DNA of 64,000 bases from Endomychus coccineus (GCA_958510875.1 OY294067.1:274890742-274954741); one strand, 5' to 3'. Shown: positions 10,942 to 22,800, numbered from the stretch's first letter. The notes: generated by a model not told the origin, from the sequence alone. Numbers and translations are program-made.

Positions 10942-11469
10942 TATTTCCGCCAAGAAAATCTCTTATAGTTACCCTATACAAATTTATTTTTATTAAGAAA
11001 TATTATTATGATTTGTAATTAAATTAAATTAAATTGGAATTCTGCAGGACTTCCTTTATCGAAAACAATTCCTTATTGGTTGTACTTGATGAATTTCCGT
11101 GATTCAAAATATTGTAGTGGGCGTTTCGGAAGAGGCTAATCATTAAGTAGTATATTTTTATCGTGTTCTTTTTGAATATAGCTCTTAGAATGTAACAATG
11201 TATTATTTTTTAAATCGTGAAAACTTATAAATATGATAACATAATATTTTATTGAATATTCAAGGAACATTTGATTGGTTAATTAATTGATAAATTAACG
11301 ATGCCCTTTCAAGAAGCAATTGTTTTCAAATTAAGAATACTACGGAGCTATACCTAAAATTTAATGTTGCATTGAATAAATAATGTTGTAAATGGGATGA
11401 AAAAAGTGTTCTTCAATTCAGAATTCCTCAAATTCTAATTAGTGCATTCAAAAGTGTGAATAAATGGGG

Positions 11470-12040
11470 GTCATTACTAAAATTTTATAGATCCCACGAT
11501 CATGCAAAATTCTTTTTGCTTCATGTTCAGCATAGCTTACACATCGTTAGTCAGAAAAAAAGGGGGCTCGTGATTATTACCATTAATGAACAACGAAAAA
11601 CCATTTTCAATTAACAAATGAGATGTCTTTTATAACATATGAAATAATAATATATGAAATATCTCGGGCTCTTTTAATCCAAATTTTCTGAAATTTGGTA
11701 TCGAAGGGTTTTTTGGTCCGCTGAACCCGAATCTGAAGTCGTAAAATAGAAAATCCGGCCCGTTTGTTGGAAAATCCGGAAAATTATACCAAATATTAGT
11801 AACAAACAAATTGTTTTCTCGTACTTGAGTGGTATTGGAATAATAAGGTACAGTACCGAGATATTCCATATGTTATAAAAGACATTCCATTTGTTAATTG
11901 AAAATGGTTTTTCATTGTTCATTAATAAATAATAATAATCACGAGCCCCAGTTTTTTCCTGATTAACGATGCATAAGCCATCCTGAACACAATGCAAAAA
12001 GAATTTTGCATTTTCGTACGGTCTATACAATTTTACATGT
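11470..12040. repeat. Inverted repeat with ~160-bp arms in intron
   Basis: The arm near 11500-11660 (ATGCAAAATTCTTTTTGC, GGCTCGTGATTATTA, AACCATTTTCAATTAACAAAT) returns in reverse complement near 11855-12035. The loop near 11690-11850 contains TTTTTTGGTCCGCTGAAC, a block that with one or two changes also ends one arm of the inverted repeat at 35970-36560. Likely a non-autonomous foldback element. Confidence 0.65.
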
Positions 12041-12544
12041 TTTTCAGAATTTTGACTGGACTAAATGCACAAGTTTTCGAGACGGTGATGAGAATTCCTT
12101 TGAATTTTACAATATTTCAATAACATAGCAATTTATTTAGAACTTGCGGAAGATGTTTAAAACATATTATGCAAAAAAAACTGAGATTATGTAGGAATAT
12201 TACTTGTTAGACGTTTGTGGGAAGGTTATTACTTCGTTTACCGTGTGAAAATGTATTGTTGGAAAATGCAGTATAGTTTAGGTAGCATGGTAACAGAACG
12301 ATTTAAAAATCAGAGAGTGAGTTTAATCAACCAAATCATTCTTATTCATATATTACAACCTAATTAATCTTCTTCGAATAGATTAGATGATATGTTACAA
12401 TATGTATATCTAGCAAATGACTGTTTTGATTTCCTCATGCAACAGTCTGTACATTTTATTAAATATATAATATTCTCCTAGCGCTCATAATCTATCATAA
12501 AGCTCACCAATCTATCATTGATTTAATATTTTTGCATTTTTCAG

Positions 12545-12775
12545 TTATGTGTTCTGGATGGGAGATTTGAATTTCCGATTGTTAGAAGAAATTGACAAAA
12601 CCCCGGAAGAAATTGAACGGCTCATTTTGAAAAAGGACCTGAGTTCACTCTTCAAACACGACCAATTGCGACATGTTATGAAACATGGAGAAGCTTTTAG
12701 CGAACTAACAGAGCAGGATCCCAGTTTTCCTCCAACTTTCAAATTCGAAGTAGGATATCAATCTTACGATTTCAA
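12545..12775 (+). CDS. 5-phosphatase (INPP5K-like), second visible exon
   Basis: The first base completes the Asp codon opened by the previous exon, giving HDYVFWMGDLNFRLLEE. WxGDLNFR is a signature of inositol 5-phosphatases; its Asp and Asn are active-site residues. The exon continues through the usual LxxxDQL and FPPTFKF segments (LFKHDQL, SFPPTFKF) and ends at GTAAGT with two bases of a Lys codon. The acceptor is TTTTTCAG. No stop or frameshift. Confidence 0.9.
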
Positions 12776-13540
12776 GTAAGTGAAATAATATCACGAAGGA
12801 AACATTTTAAATTTTAGGTAAATTTTTACAACTTTGGGTAATGTTTGATACAATAAAACTATAGGTATAGCGCCCTTCGCCAAGTATTTAGCAATGCTTT
12901 CAGTAACCAGTTTTACCGCTTCACAAATCATTTGAGTTGATTACTGATTTTTATATAATTGTTTCCATTTCTTTACACAACTAAATAATATTCAAATTAC
13001 TGTTTTAAGAAAAAAAATTACAAAATTACAAAAACAAATTTTCCGTTTCTGGGAATCGAACCCGAACCTAATGAGTGGGAGCCCAGATTCTAGCCTCCCT
13101 TTGGTTCATCGCCTTTTGTTATAAACAAGTACGGTGTAGATCTAAGTAAACTTCAATAATTGTTTTTGTTGTTGCTGAAATTTGTGTGAAAGCAGTTTTA
13201 AAGTGACTGTAAAAGACGGATTTTCTCAAAGTTGCTTAAAATTCGATAAAAAATACTATGTTCCAGGAATTTTTGCTCTAGGACTTTTTTAACGGTTTTA
13301 GAAATAGCTTCAGTAATGGCAATATACTCTGCGCACTTCGTCTACGACGAGTATAATAATAGGAAACAAAATAAATGAAATATAAACAACGCAATTTTTT
13401 ATTGTAAATTTGATCTTGAAATCCAACGGTAGATGTGGACCTGCAAACATACATAAACTTTGACACTCGCATACAATAACTTCTCTCAAATATATTCCTA
13501 AGCAAATCTACTATTTCACGGCCGATATGCCTCGTGATTC
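12776..13540 (+). other. Intron sequence with a tRNA-like patch
   Basis: Mostly AT-rich non-coding sequence. The only structured feature seen is the tRNA-like block near 13036-13110 on the - strand. Confidence 0.5.
13036..13110 (-). repeat. tRNA-like / SINE head remnant
   Basis: On the - strand the block GGTTCGGGTTCGATTCCC contains a canonical RNA polymerase III B box (GGTTCGATTCC within a T-arm). Upstream, AATCTGGGCTCCCACTC resembles an anticodon arm. A full cloverleaf with a paired acceptor stem could not be formed by eye, so this is probably a tRNA-derived SINE relic or tRNA pseudogene. Confidence 0.35.
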
Positions 13541-13559
13541 GCTTAATTCTCTCGTCGAC

Positions 13560-14002
13560 AACACCAAAACATGGAACGAAGTTACGTAGAAAACACTAGT
13601 TAACCATTTCACTACTGAATTAAATACGCTTGCACGAGTTAAGTCTTGCCATACTAAATTGATGTAGAGTTTCTGGTTTTGAAGCCATAAGATCGCGAAC
13701 TAAACAGTCTTTGTTACGTTGGTTAGAAAAATATTCTAATAATATTTTTTTATATTGAGCAAGTTTGTGGCATATTTGCTACTACCATCTAAAGTTCGAG
13801 CTTTGCCTTCTAATTTACTTATTATGTATCTAAATGAAAATTCATTTCTATGATTTTGAGTATGAGTTCTGTCTATGAAATTATTTAATAATTTCTCATA
13901 TGCAACTATGAAATTTGCTAAAGTAGCTCTATTACCATATCTAGGAATAGCATTCAAATGACAATAATCTAATATGACGTTTCTCACGAATAAAATTACC
14001 AC
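13560..14002 (-). pseudogene. Errantivirus gag relic
   Basis: Codons from 14002 downward contain YCHLNAIPRYGN, NFIDRTHTQNHRNE, IISKLEGKA and NIKKYY, then in a shifted frame NQRNKDCLVRDLM. These align in order with the gag of the complete errantivirus at 54312-55610 (YHLNAIPSYDGD, TFIDRNNAANPRNE, IIGKLEGRA, NIKKLL, DQRNEDCLVRDLM). The substitutions are many, so it comes from an older insertion or a related lineage. pol and the LTRs were not seen. Confidence 0.75.
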
Positions 14003-14573
14003 TATTATTTAAATTAAATATTCTCCTTGGCGTTTTCGTCTAATTAAGATTCCGTTGAAGAATCAATCATTTAAAAACCGTTTGTTAGTATCGGAAGACT
14101 TAACTCACGCTTGTGTCGTTGATGCGGTAGAACATTAATATACTTCAGTGGCATGGGAAAGCGCCAGTATTTGACATTGTTTAAATGGTAGATAAATAAA
14201 TAGATTGTTTTAGGGCTAATTATAGCATCCTTAGTATAAACATTCTTTCAGCACCAATTTCACAGAGCCTAAACGTAAATAAACGTGAATAGCGGCACAT
14301 ACATGCAGACACAATTTAAATGATTTTCAAGTCTATCAATATAACGTGAAAATACACATCACAACAAGATGCACGAGGACCTGCGCATTTTGTAGAGGTA
14401 ACTCTTTGACGTCGCGATCCGTAATCAGTTTTTGGGCATGTTATCAGAGTTGGCTGTGACTCAAGTTCTAGGGACTTTTAACGCAATATAAAACACATTT
14501 GCAAATATGTATTCTCATCAAAATTATTACTTTCAAGTCAGTTGAGAAATTAACTCTAATTGTTTTATTATAG
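14003..14573 (+). other. Intron sequence, nothing recognised
   Basis: AT-rich sequence up to the splice acceptor TGTTTTATTATAG. No repeat or coding signal identified. Confidence 0.5.
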
Positions 14574-14727
14574 GAGAAGACCTGCTTGGTGTGACAGAAT
14601 TTTACACAAAGTGAACAAAAACAATTACGAAAACATTACCTTGAAAGCGGATCAACTATCCTATAGGGATCATCCATCTTATGTGCTTAGTGACCATAAG
14701 CCTGTTACAGCTGAATTTCTGATAAAG
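14574..14727 (+). CDS. 5-phosphatase (INPP5K-like), third visible exon
   Basis: After one base finishing a Lys codon, the frame reads RRPAWCDRIL, the second signature of inositol 5-phosphatases (P[AS]WCDR[IV]L). Near the end is YVLSDHKPV, whose SDHKPV block holds the catalytic His. It ends in phase 0 at the donor GTATGT. This exon closes the phosphatase domain. The motif residues are all present, which argues for a functional enzyme. Confidence 0.9.
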
Positions 14728-14845
14728 GTATGTAGTATTTCAAAATTAGAGCTTATATGTGTATTATATATTTGACAAAAAATTGTATATAGGCTGTTCA
14801 CAACTTATCCTATAATTTTTAACCACATCTTCACTTTTAAATAAG

Positions 14846-15957
14846 ATACAGCATCCGCAATTTTTTTTTAACTGGAGGTTAACCCTTTCCAAGTTGCGGT
14901 TACTTGAAAAGTATGCCATTCTTATACACTTCCACCATGTGCCATCATTTTTTATCGTGTCCGTTTATCAGGCCGACCAGTTAAAATTGGACCGAAAATG
15001 GACTGCAAGTTAACCCTCCCAAACCTGGTGAAAATGTTCATTGGTGTTGGCAATTATTAAGATACCCTATGCTATCAAAAGTTATCGGTCCATTACCGAG
15101 TAATTGGCCATTATTTGGACCAAAACTGTTTATTTTTCTCATTTTGTGGATTACAAGGTAACATGATGACACCATGTTAAATAACTTTATTGGAGGTCAA
15201 ATAAAGATTTAAAATTATTGCCATTACTCCTTGCCTATTTCAACGCCCCAAAATCCCCTAAGACCACACCCAAAAAAATATGAATAATATGGATAATATG
15301 ACCAATTTTATGATAAATTAGTCAATTTTTGAGATTCTGGCTGGGTTTAAAATCGAAACGGCAGTTTTTTTATTTTTGTTCTGTTTTGGGAGGTGGTTTT
15401 AGGGGTTGAAATAAGCAAGGAGTGATGGCAATAATTTTAAATCTTCATTAGACTTCCAATAAAGTTATTTAACATGGTGCCATCATGTTACCTTGTAATC
15501 CACAAGCCACAAAAATGAGAAAAAAACAATTTTTGGTCCAAATAGTGACCAATTACTCGGAAATGGACCGATAACATTTGATGGCATAGGGTATCTTAAC
15601 AATTGCCAACACCAATGAACATTTTCACCAGGTTTGGGAGGGTTAACTTGCAGTCCATTTTTGGTCCAATTTTAACTGGTCGGCCTGATGAACGAACACG
15701 ATAAAAAATGATGGCACATGGTGAAAGTGTATAAGAATGGTATGCTTTTCAAGTAACCGCAACTTGAAAAGGGTTAACCTCCAGCCAAAAAAAAAAAAAA
15801 TTGCGGATGCTGTATCTCGAGATCTAGCAGCCGGCGAAAATTGGGTCTGTCAGATGAATTGGTCATTGAACCGTCCTCTAACGATGAACTATAGTTCCAT
15901 CGGGTTAATGTTCAGACCATCAATATCGCTCTGGCTCCTAGACTATTATATTATAGG
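14846..15957. mobile_element. Foldback element, copy 1 (left end truncated)
   Basis: Two long inverted arms begin at GATACAGCATCCGC near 14846 and end at GGCTCCTAGACTA near 15946. They share blocks such as GGAGGTTAACCC, GACCAGTTAAAATTG and AACATGGTG(C/T)CATCATGTTA. The terminal ~110 bp (from TAGTCTAGGAGCC to the GATACAGC block) is present at the right end only, so the left end is truncated. Relatives: 38484-39756 (complete) and 63413-64000 (cut by the window edge). No coding capacity. Confidence 0.8.
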
Positions 15958-15959
15958 GT

Positions 15960-16672
15960 GTTGAAATAAGACCTTTCATTTTGAAGCATTCACAAAGGGT
16001 TTTTTCTTTTCAAAAATTCATGTAATTTCTATTTCATTCAAAAGTGCAGAGAAGGTAGTTGCTGATGTTACACAATATCTGCCAAATGATCACCTCGGCT
16101 ATTCTTGCAGATGGCCATCCTTTTCATCAAATTTTTGCCCAATATCGCGAATAACCGCTACAACGTAACCCGAAAGAAAAAATCTTAAAGGTTTTAAATC
16201 GCACGATCTGGATGGTCAAATCGAGAAATTATTCAGCCTACGTTTTTAACACCCAATTAACAAACAAACCCACGACGTTGTATGTGACCTTACGGTTCAA
16301 TTCTGTACTCTTTAGGTCAAGATTTTGTGTAAAATACTGTGCAGGCTGGTTGTTGTTATGGATAATTGCTGTGAACGTGTTCGAATTGACATTCCCAGGT
16401 CTTCAGCAACACTTCGGCTGTAGCAGCAATATTTTCGGCCAATCTGGCTGTACGAATACCTGTTGGGTTATTGCTACTACAATTGGGCGAGAAGGCGCTT
16501 CGTTTCTACCAAATTCAGTACGAACTGCCTGCAAAAATTTTATAATTTTTGTTGTGGATTTTTGCGTGGTTTTGACTATAGAAATATCAAAGAACGACAT
16601 GTGTATCTTCAACAGATGCGAAATAGCGGGAATTTTAAAACGAAAGGTCTTATTTGCAAAACTATCTCTCAT
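15960..16672 (-). mobile_element. Degenerate mariner/IS630-type transposon relic
   Basis: The ends are inverted copies of AAATAAGACCTTTC (about 15965 and 16645). On the - strand, AVRTEFGRNEAPSRP near the start fits the N-terminal helix-turn-helix (DUF4817-like) region of a Tc1/mariner superfamily transposase. Near the other end, CKNSRGDHLADI fits its usual C-terminal xxRGGHLxDI tail. The middle with the catalytic triad is missing, and there are stops. A non-autonomous or dead copy. Confidence 0.6.
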
Positions 16673-16739
16673 TTTAGTTATAACTTTATTGGGGGAATTA
16701 CTTATTGATTTACCTAATCACTTCGTGAAGCACTTTTAA

Positions 16740-17220
16740 AGGTTAACAGCAATTACGTTTGAAAAATGTAAATAAGTAAACTAACATCATAGTCTTGTTT
16801 AGCTGCACTAGAACATGTTGAAATGCGTGTTTCATGTTTGTATATTTTATCATTCGTCAGAACAGACGTAGGTAAGTTTCAAAAGATTTTTGACATTCGT
16901 ACGTGCCTGGATGTGCCTATCACGAAACCTGTCATGAATCTACAAACATAATTTAAAAAAAAAACTAGCTACAAAATAGTTATGTTAACGCGATTAAGCT
17001 GATTGACGGTATATAACAGTCCCATAAATAGACTGTGAAGAACTCCCTTTTTACCAGTTCATCTTACATCTTGCCCTCAATATAGGCAACGAATATGACA
17101 TAAGGTAAATCAGCTATCTTGGTCAATTGATTGGAAGAGTTGTGCTTTCAATCTGATTCATCTGAAACATTTGGAAGCATTCCCATCTTTCTCTTTCGTA
17201 GATTCAAATGGATGATAAGG
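16740..17220 (+). other. Intron sequence, nothing recognised
   Basis: No open frame or repeat that I can assign. Confidence 0.45.
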
Positions 17221-17227
17221 TCTCTAG

Positions 17228-17400
17228 TGTAGATCGATCAGTAACATTACAAACTAATAGTTCTTGTACAGCTGTTTCGGTCTCTCAGGGAGCTCATCAA
17301 GCACAACAAGAAAGTTTGCAAACGCCCTGCTGATGAGCGCCATAAGAGAGCGAAACTATTGGTTTGCAATGTTACTGATCGACGATCTAGAATAGAGAGG
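17228..17400. repeat. Inverted repeat with hammerhead-like cores
   Basis: Arms 17228-17300 and 17328-17400 share (in reverse complement) GATCGA(T)CAGTAACATTACAAAC. The right arm has CTGATGA at 17330-17336, a short helix and GAAAC at 17352-17356. The left arm on the - strand has TGATGA, then GAAACAGCTGTA. These match the conserved core of hammerhead ribozymes, but the CUGAUGA of the left arm is altered. Confidence 0.45.
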
Positions 17401-17419
17401 CCTTATAATTGTAATGTAG

Positions 17420-19245
17420 CAAAAGCCAATAGGAAATGAATGTTCATTCATTTCTCAATTGTTACATTGAAATTCGTATGTTGAACGTTTATCAAATTTG
17501 TATTTATTAATCTTTATTTCTATGTACATAAGGATCATATTATAATATCCTAAATTCTAAATTATAGGTATAGGGTGTTCCAAGGAACAATCCCACTCCC
17601 TTATTTTGTTGAATTTTGGTATTTTTCAACGAGACAAAAGTGTTTCTTGAATTTTTTTTTTCGAATCTGCAGTCAACAAAACAATTGAGCATCAAACAAG
17701 AAGCTTCCCGATATAACCACTCTTCTTTTTTTATTAATGCTAACTTTTTTTCCACAAATCAGTGTAGTGAACTCAAAATATGGTCATTCACCTCTTTACA
17801 AAGTTGCGCCCCTGAGGAATGATAAGCTTTCGAAGTGGGGTTCCAAATTTCGAAAAAAATTGCACAGATTTTTTGTCTTGGCTGGTTTGATCAATCTTAA
17901 TATCATTAAATGACGAATCTGATTCTAAAACTTTTTACTCTTGTTATTTTTCGAAAAACTTTATTGTTATCAAGGAAAACAATGTTAAAATCACCACAAA
18001 TTTAATAGTTAACTATGAATTTATACGTCAAATTTGCAAATATCAATTAGAACAACTAAATAGAAAAACAGAAATAACTTAAACAACATGAAAAAGTATG
18101 AATTTGGTATAATAATTTAGAGAAATTGTCAAAAATTATCACCTTTCTCAAAACAATCAGTGAGCAATACCTGAAATAAACAAGTTATTTGCTAATATCC
18201 CTAATTGAACTATAAATTCATAAATTGTGAGTTCATTTAAAATTTTAAAAGTTTTGGAGTTTGAACTTTCAGATATGAACTACATATTTCGGGGTCTATA
18301 AGTGCACCCCATTTTCAAGTATGTATAATGGCTACAATAAAAAATATATATCAAAATTTGTTCATTAGATATTATATATCATAATGTACTAGATAAAAAT
18401 TATGAAATAAATATTTGGAAAGTGAATATAAAGTGCAATATCATATATCAATTGTGACAATTTTTCTTATAAAATGTGTGTAAGTACTAAATTATTTTTT
18501 TTTGTGAGAAATGTCTACGAAATTTAAATTTTAATAAATTCATAGCAAACTTGGTGATTTCCTAAGTAAAATTGCTAAAATTTCATTAGCTATTCGAGTT
18601 TCCCTTGAAAACTACAAAGTTTTTTTGAAGTAACAAAAGTTTTGGTATTAATTTGTCCAAAAAAATTAAATTATTATTTTTCAAATCGGCCAACAGATGA
18701 AAACAAATTTAATGATGGGGTCAACCCCAATCAACCCCTTAGAATGCTTCAGTTGATTTGCACTTGCCATCAATTAATACTCTTAATGCACCAAAACAGT
18801 GTATCACATTTGGTGCTTCTAAGCTAAAGTGCTATAAGAGATATTTTTTTTTCTAAACTTTAAACCCTATTTGAAGGGTTATAACTCTTCAGAGGTGTAA
18901 CTTGGTAAGATGCGTTAAATCATCATAGTTTGAGTTCCTCTAAACACCTCTGATCTGTGTTGGTGTGCCTGAAATTGTAAATAATATTGTGTGACTTGTA
19001 GATGTTAACTTTGCCTCAACATTTCGCTTTTTCCTGATAAACTTCACACAGATTGTGAATTATGTTAGTATTTCCTACAATTTTCCTAGCTTTTGAAAAA
19101 TCTTCGAACGCTATTACTTTGCTTTGAAATGTGCTTCGCTTCAAATAGCAGTCCAACACCGTCAGCTTAATTAGATGTAAAATTCACCCGTGTGAAGAAC
19201 ATGATCAAAATTATTATACTGAACAAGACTTTGTTGTTATACTAG
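17420..19245 (+). other. Intron sequence, nothing recognised
   Basis: AT-rich. Short open frames at 17616-17822 and 18642-18827 have no motif. The intron ends at acceptor TTGTTATACTAG (19245). Confidence 0.5.
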
Positions 19246-19434
19246 ATACCACCAGTGTCTAAGAGGATCTCAAAACGTGTTGTGGTTGATCAGGTGTTTT
19301 CAGATTATTCTGAACAGATAGTGGAGTTTGACAAGATCGAAAACTGGAATCAAGAGGAAGATAATAAAGTTGTTTACAGAGTGAATCCATGGAAGATTCC
19401 CCAAACGAAGGAAGATTGGATTGGATTGTACAAA
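19246..19434 (+). CDS. 5-phosphatase (INPP5K-like), exon opening the SKICH domain
   Basis: The acceptor TACTAG at 19244-19245 is chosen because it keeps phase 0 with the previous exon, giving IPPVSKRISK. The alternative AG ten bases later would shift the frame. The exon has 63 codons and ends EDWIGLYK at donor GTAAGT. WIGLYK is the hallmark of SKICH domains, which target SKIP-type phosphatases to membranes and partners. Confidence 0.87.
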
Positions 19435-19519
19435 GTAAGTTCTTAAGAATTCATACCAAGTAAGGACAATATCAAATGAAATCACCTAGACAATATACTT
19501 CAATTTCAGTTTTCAATAT

Positions 19520-19965
19520 TTGCACTTGTTACATCGTTTCAGCAACGATCCAATGCCACTAGAAAAATGTTCGTTTGGTTTGCCTTCAAAATGAGCCTAT
19601 GAACCTGTAATCTTCACCTCTTCGTCATCACTGAAATAGCTCCCCGAAGGTCCCTTTTCAACTTCCCAAACAAGTAATAGTCACTGGGTGCATAACTGGA
19701 TGGAAGGTGATCGATTGTTCAAAACAACAGTGTCGTATTTCTGCTTGCGTAATTCCAGCAGTATGGACGTTACATTGTCGGGCAACAAATGCATGCCTCT
19801 GGACAGGTTTCCTCGTCTTTTCTCTTGAATATTTTGTCGTAATTTGTACAGCAGTGCTGCATAATATATCTCGTTCATTGAAGTCTATAAGAAGAATGCC
19901 GTCCCAAAAGCTCGTAGTCATCACCTTTTTTGTCGACTGACAGACCCTAAGTTTTTTAGTGGTGC
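19520..19965 (-). pseudogene. mariner transposase C-terminal relic
   Basis: Read from 19965 downward: KKVMTTSFWDGILLIDF corresponds to the KVMxxxFWDxxGxxxIDY block, followed by REKTRKPVQRHAFVARQCNVHTAGITQAEI, in which the usual second catalytic Asp block (QDNAxxHTA) reads RQCNVHTA. SGSYFSDDEEV-like and FEGKPNE remnants follow toward 19560. Frameshifts and the lost catalytic Asp make it inactive. Confidence 0.7.
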
Positions 19966-19969
19966 TTCT

Positions 19970-20860
19970 CATATTCGCCTCTATGCCGTCGACAGAGAAT
20001 CATAGAAGAGATTCATGGTTCCATCTTCTATGACAATTGTCTTCAACCGATACCTTTTATCGTACAAGGCCTGAACGCCTGATCTTGACCTCACTATCCG
20101 GAGGGTATCTTGCAGCTGTCGCTCCGGCGAAGCATTGCTGCTTCCCGCAGGACTTGTGGAAGCCAACATCAGTAATATTCTGGGCTTCTGGCGGACTACC
20201 CACCTGCTAAAATAGAATAGTCTACTGATAATGGGGCGCACAATGATGATTCTTCTGTTATTTACCCCATTCTTTTCGAGAATATTTTATAGTAGTATAA
20301 CAAGCGGGGTCCTGGGACAGTTCGATGGCATGTCCAGAGGCTTCTGCAGAAGAAGTAGTAGTCAATAAGCAGAGGAAGAAGGGTCATATAGCACGCCGCA
20401 CGTGGGTCTAATGTCATCTGTTTCACCTTGATTATAGGTAAAGGTGCGCCTAGCCTCGCCCATAATGATTATTTATAATTGTATAAACAATCATAATTTT
20501 CTATTTCCATCACTATTTAACTTCCTTAGGCATATTAGAACACAACTTTATATAAAAAAGAAAAAGGAATATTGCAATGTCGCACTGTAAATTTGAAATG
20601 TGCAGATAGGTTGCATGCGGACAACATACTTTCTCGAATTCCGTATCGCGCAGACACAATAGCTGTTGATATTTGATATTAGATGAAATATGCTAGTAAC
20701 TGAGTTGCTTTTACAAAACAACAGTTAGTAAATAAGAACAGATCGCTGAATAGTAACCCATCTCTAATTCTAACCAACTATCAATTCGACGTGTGCAATG
20801 CACACTCCCCTTTCCCTATCACACAACACAAGTTCTTCTTTTTGTCTTATTAACAATACG
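19970..20860 (+). other. Unassigned intron sequence
   Basis: GC slightly higher than around it. An 86-codon - strand frame at 19981-20241 has no recognisable motif. Possibly part of an insertion separating the mariner C-terminal relic (19520-19965) from the HTH relic (20960-21205), but no boundaries were found. Confidence 0.35.
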
Positions 20861-20861
20861 A

Positions 20862-21365
20862 TGCGTCTGGCTCTATCATACCCTCACATTAATCCTAAAC
20901 ACCGCTTGATCTGACTCAATCTGTATAGTTCCGACATAGGTTCGGCATACCGAGCGCTTACCGTATCAATGCTGTACCGACCCGTCAGAAAGCGGTGTAT
21001 CACGACGCTGTCGCTGAACTGATGAGAACTGTTTGGAAACCCACGTTATATTAACTTCGTGGATGAGTCGGCGAACGCTTGTATCTGAAAGTCCCAACAT
21101 TTATGCTATTTCTTTTACCTTCAAGCGTCGATCGCGTAACAAGGACAATTTTGTCGTACGTCACCACTTCCATCGTTCTTCTTGTTCAAGCGTCATCTTC
21201 CATGGATTCCTGGACAGTGGATTGAGTGTAAACACATCGCATATCATAAGATGGTACCCACAATACGGCTTTGCTTGATTCTCTTTTAAAACAATATAGT
21301 GCATCTGGATCGCTCTACTTCACAAGACTTCTATACACCGCTCGATCTGTTACAATCTGTCGATG
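20862..21365. repeat. Diverged direct repeats flanking the HTH relic
   Basis: About 65-bp blocks near 20862 (GCGTCTGGCTCTATCATACC) and 21300 (GCATCTGGATCGCTCTACTT) continue with ACACCGCT(T/C)GATCTG and a (C/A)AATCTGT block. They may be diverged terminal repeats of an unknown element. Confidence 0.45.
20960..21205 (-). pseudogene. Possible mariner-type HTH relic
   Basis: On the - strand RDRRLKVKEIA, then a stop, then LGLSDTSVRRLIHE resembles the second helix-turn-helix of mariner transposases (usually RRLTVRELAEEVGISxGSVxxIL). It lies in the same orientation as the C-terminal relic at 19520-19965, so both could be from one element split by a ~1-kb insert. The match is weak. Confidence 0.35.
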
Positions 21366-21576
21366 TGTGTGAAGGCTCAAAATAGGAAATAATCGTGCCA
21401 AAACATTCATCCCAAGCGTTTATCATTCGGTAAACCATGTCTGGTGACCAGAACAAAATATGTTGAAGCCAGAGATATGTGCAATGAAACAATAAACGCT
21501 TCGAAAGAGGCATATAATGCCAAAATAAGATCAAAGCTTATCGAATACCCCTTCGTTTTGAACTTATGCCAAAGCA

Positions 21577-22800
21577 ATGGGTAGAAATTTGACTTCCAGT
21601 TCATTCCCTCGTCTAACCAAAGATGATGGCTCACTGGCTACTAAACCACAACCTTTTTGCTGGAATGTTTGCAGCAAATTCCACTTTGGATTCACAAGGG
21701 CCCTTCTATTATTGCTGCCATCGATAGTCATACGCCTGAAATTGTCTTTTGTCAGCGCACAATTGGGCGCATTCTGCTTGATCTTAATACCAAAAAGTAT
21801 ATGGGGTCAGATGGAATTCCACCAGCTTTCTGCAGGTTGTTTACCCTTTCATACAAATTTGGTGTGTTTCCTTCCAGCTAGAAGAAAGCTTCCCAATAAT
21901 TATAGAGCCATTGCACTATTATTTGTGATCTCTAAAGTGATAGAGAAAGCAAATTGTGAATGACCAGCAGTATGGCTGTCGTCAGGTGAGAATAACAGGA
22001 GACCTGCTTGCCTACGTAACACATGTATGGGAGACATCTATCGAAAACTCTTACTGTATCATTGGATATCTGCAAAGCATTTCATCTAGTCTGGCGCCAA
22101 GGCCTTCTTCGGAAACTTCCGTCATATGGTTTGCCGCCTCAACTTTGCTGCTTACTATCGCGTTTTCTCAGGTAGTTCACTCCATTTTGTGGTTGACGGA
22201 GTATCTTCCGATACAATGGCTATCAACGCTGGTATCCCACAGGGATCTGTCATGGCACTAACTTTCTTTCTGCTCCATATAAACGATCTGCTGGATGTGA
22301 CCACTTGTCACGTCCACAGCTTTGCAGATGATGGGTACACGTGCCAAGCGCTACTACATCCCGGCTGATCCTCAATCTACAAAGTCAGGATTCGACCTGT
22401 CCTGGAGTACTGTTCACATGTTTGGCGCTCGGCTCCCAAACATCATTGACATCTTTAGAACATCGTATAACGGTGGGAGATATCTCCCTTTTCTATAGAT
22501 ATCAGAAATCTCGTCTGTGTTTCTACCACGAGAGATTCCAGATAGTGGGACTAGACGAGCTCAAACTAATCACCCCTTCATTGTCAAGTTCGAGACCTGC
22601 TGAACTTCTTCCTATCATTTTTCTATCGAACGGCAAAGTTCTGGAACTCTACCTAGTGAGGTCTTTTCCTATGCCTATAACCTCCAAACCTCCAAATCCG
22701 TATTCATATCTCCTCTCCCAACATTCCATCCCTGGCTCACACGATGTTCTTCGAACATTATTGGCTTCCCTCTCGTGTAGTCAAAGTATAAATAAAAGAT
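21577..22800 (+). pseudogene. CR1/jockey-like LINE, RT to 3' end
   Basis: Same family as 7075-8590. In order and with frame changes: NYRAIALLFVISKVIEK, QQYGCRQ...GDLLAYVTHVWE, then in 22126-22368 VDGVSSDTMAINAGIPQGSV and HINDLLDVTTCHVHSFADD (RT active-site box, FADD). A deletion then joins directly to IRPVLEYCSHVW near 22390. GDISLFYRY and a tail ending near AAATAAAAGATAA (22790-22802) close the copy. Lies in the last intron of the 5-phosphatase gene. Confidence 0.78.

Larger units (their letters stand above)
9859..12544 (+). other. Intron of the 5-phosphatase gene
   Basis: A 2.7-kb AT-rich intron from GTAAGT to TTTTTCAG. It contains a low-AT patch at 10630-10950 that shares a short block with 46839-46875, and the inverted repeat at 11470-12040. 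Nothing coding recognised. Confidence 0.7.

Noticed and set aside
12545..12742. - strand 65-codon frame
   Set aside because: Antisense shadow of the 5-phosphatase exon 12545-12775.
16212..16739. 175-codon + strand frame
   Set aside because: Opposite strand to the mariner-type relic; the - strand shows the recognisable transposase pieces.
19255..19446. GTG-initiated ORF as an independent small gene
   Set aside because: It is an exon of the 5-phosphatase gene with splice sites on both sides; the GTG is internal.
20000..20260. 86-codon - strand frame as a host gene
   Set aside because: No motif, no splice-supported neighbours, and transposon relics on both sides.
21016..21046. CTGATGA ... GAAAC near 21022-21041 as a hammerhead
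   Set aside because: No stem II can form between the two boxes and the site lies in mariner-type coding remnants.
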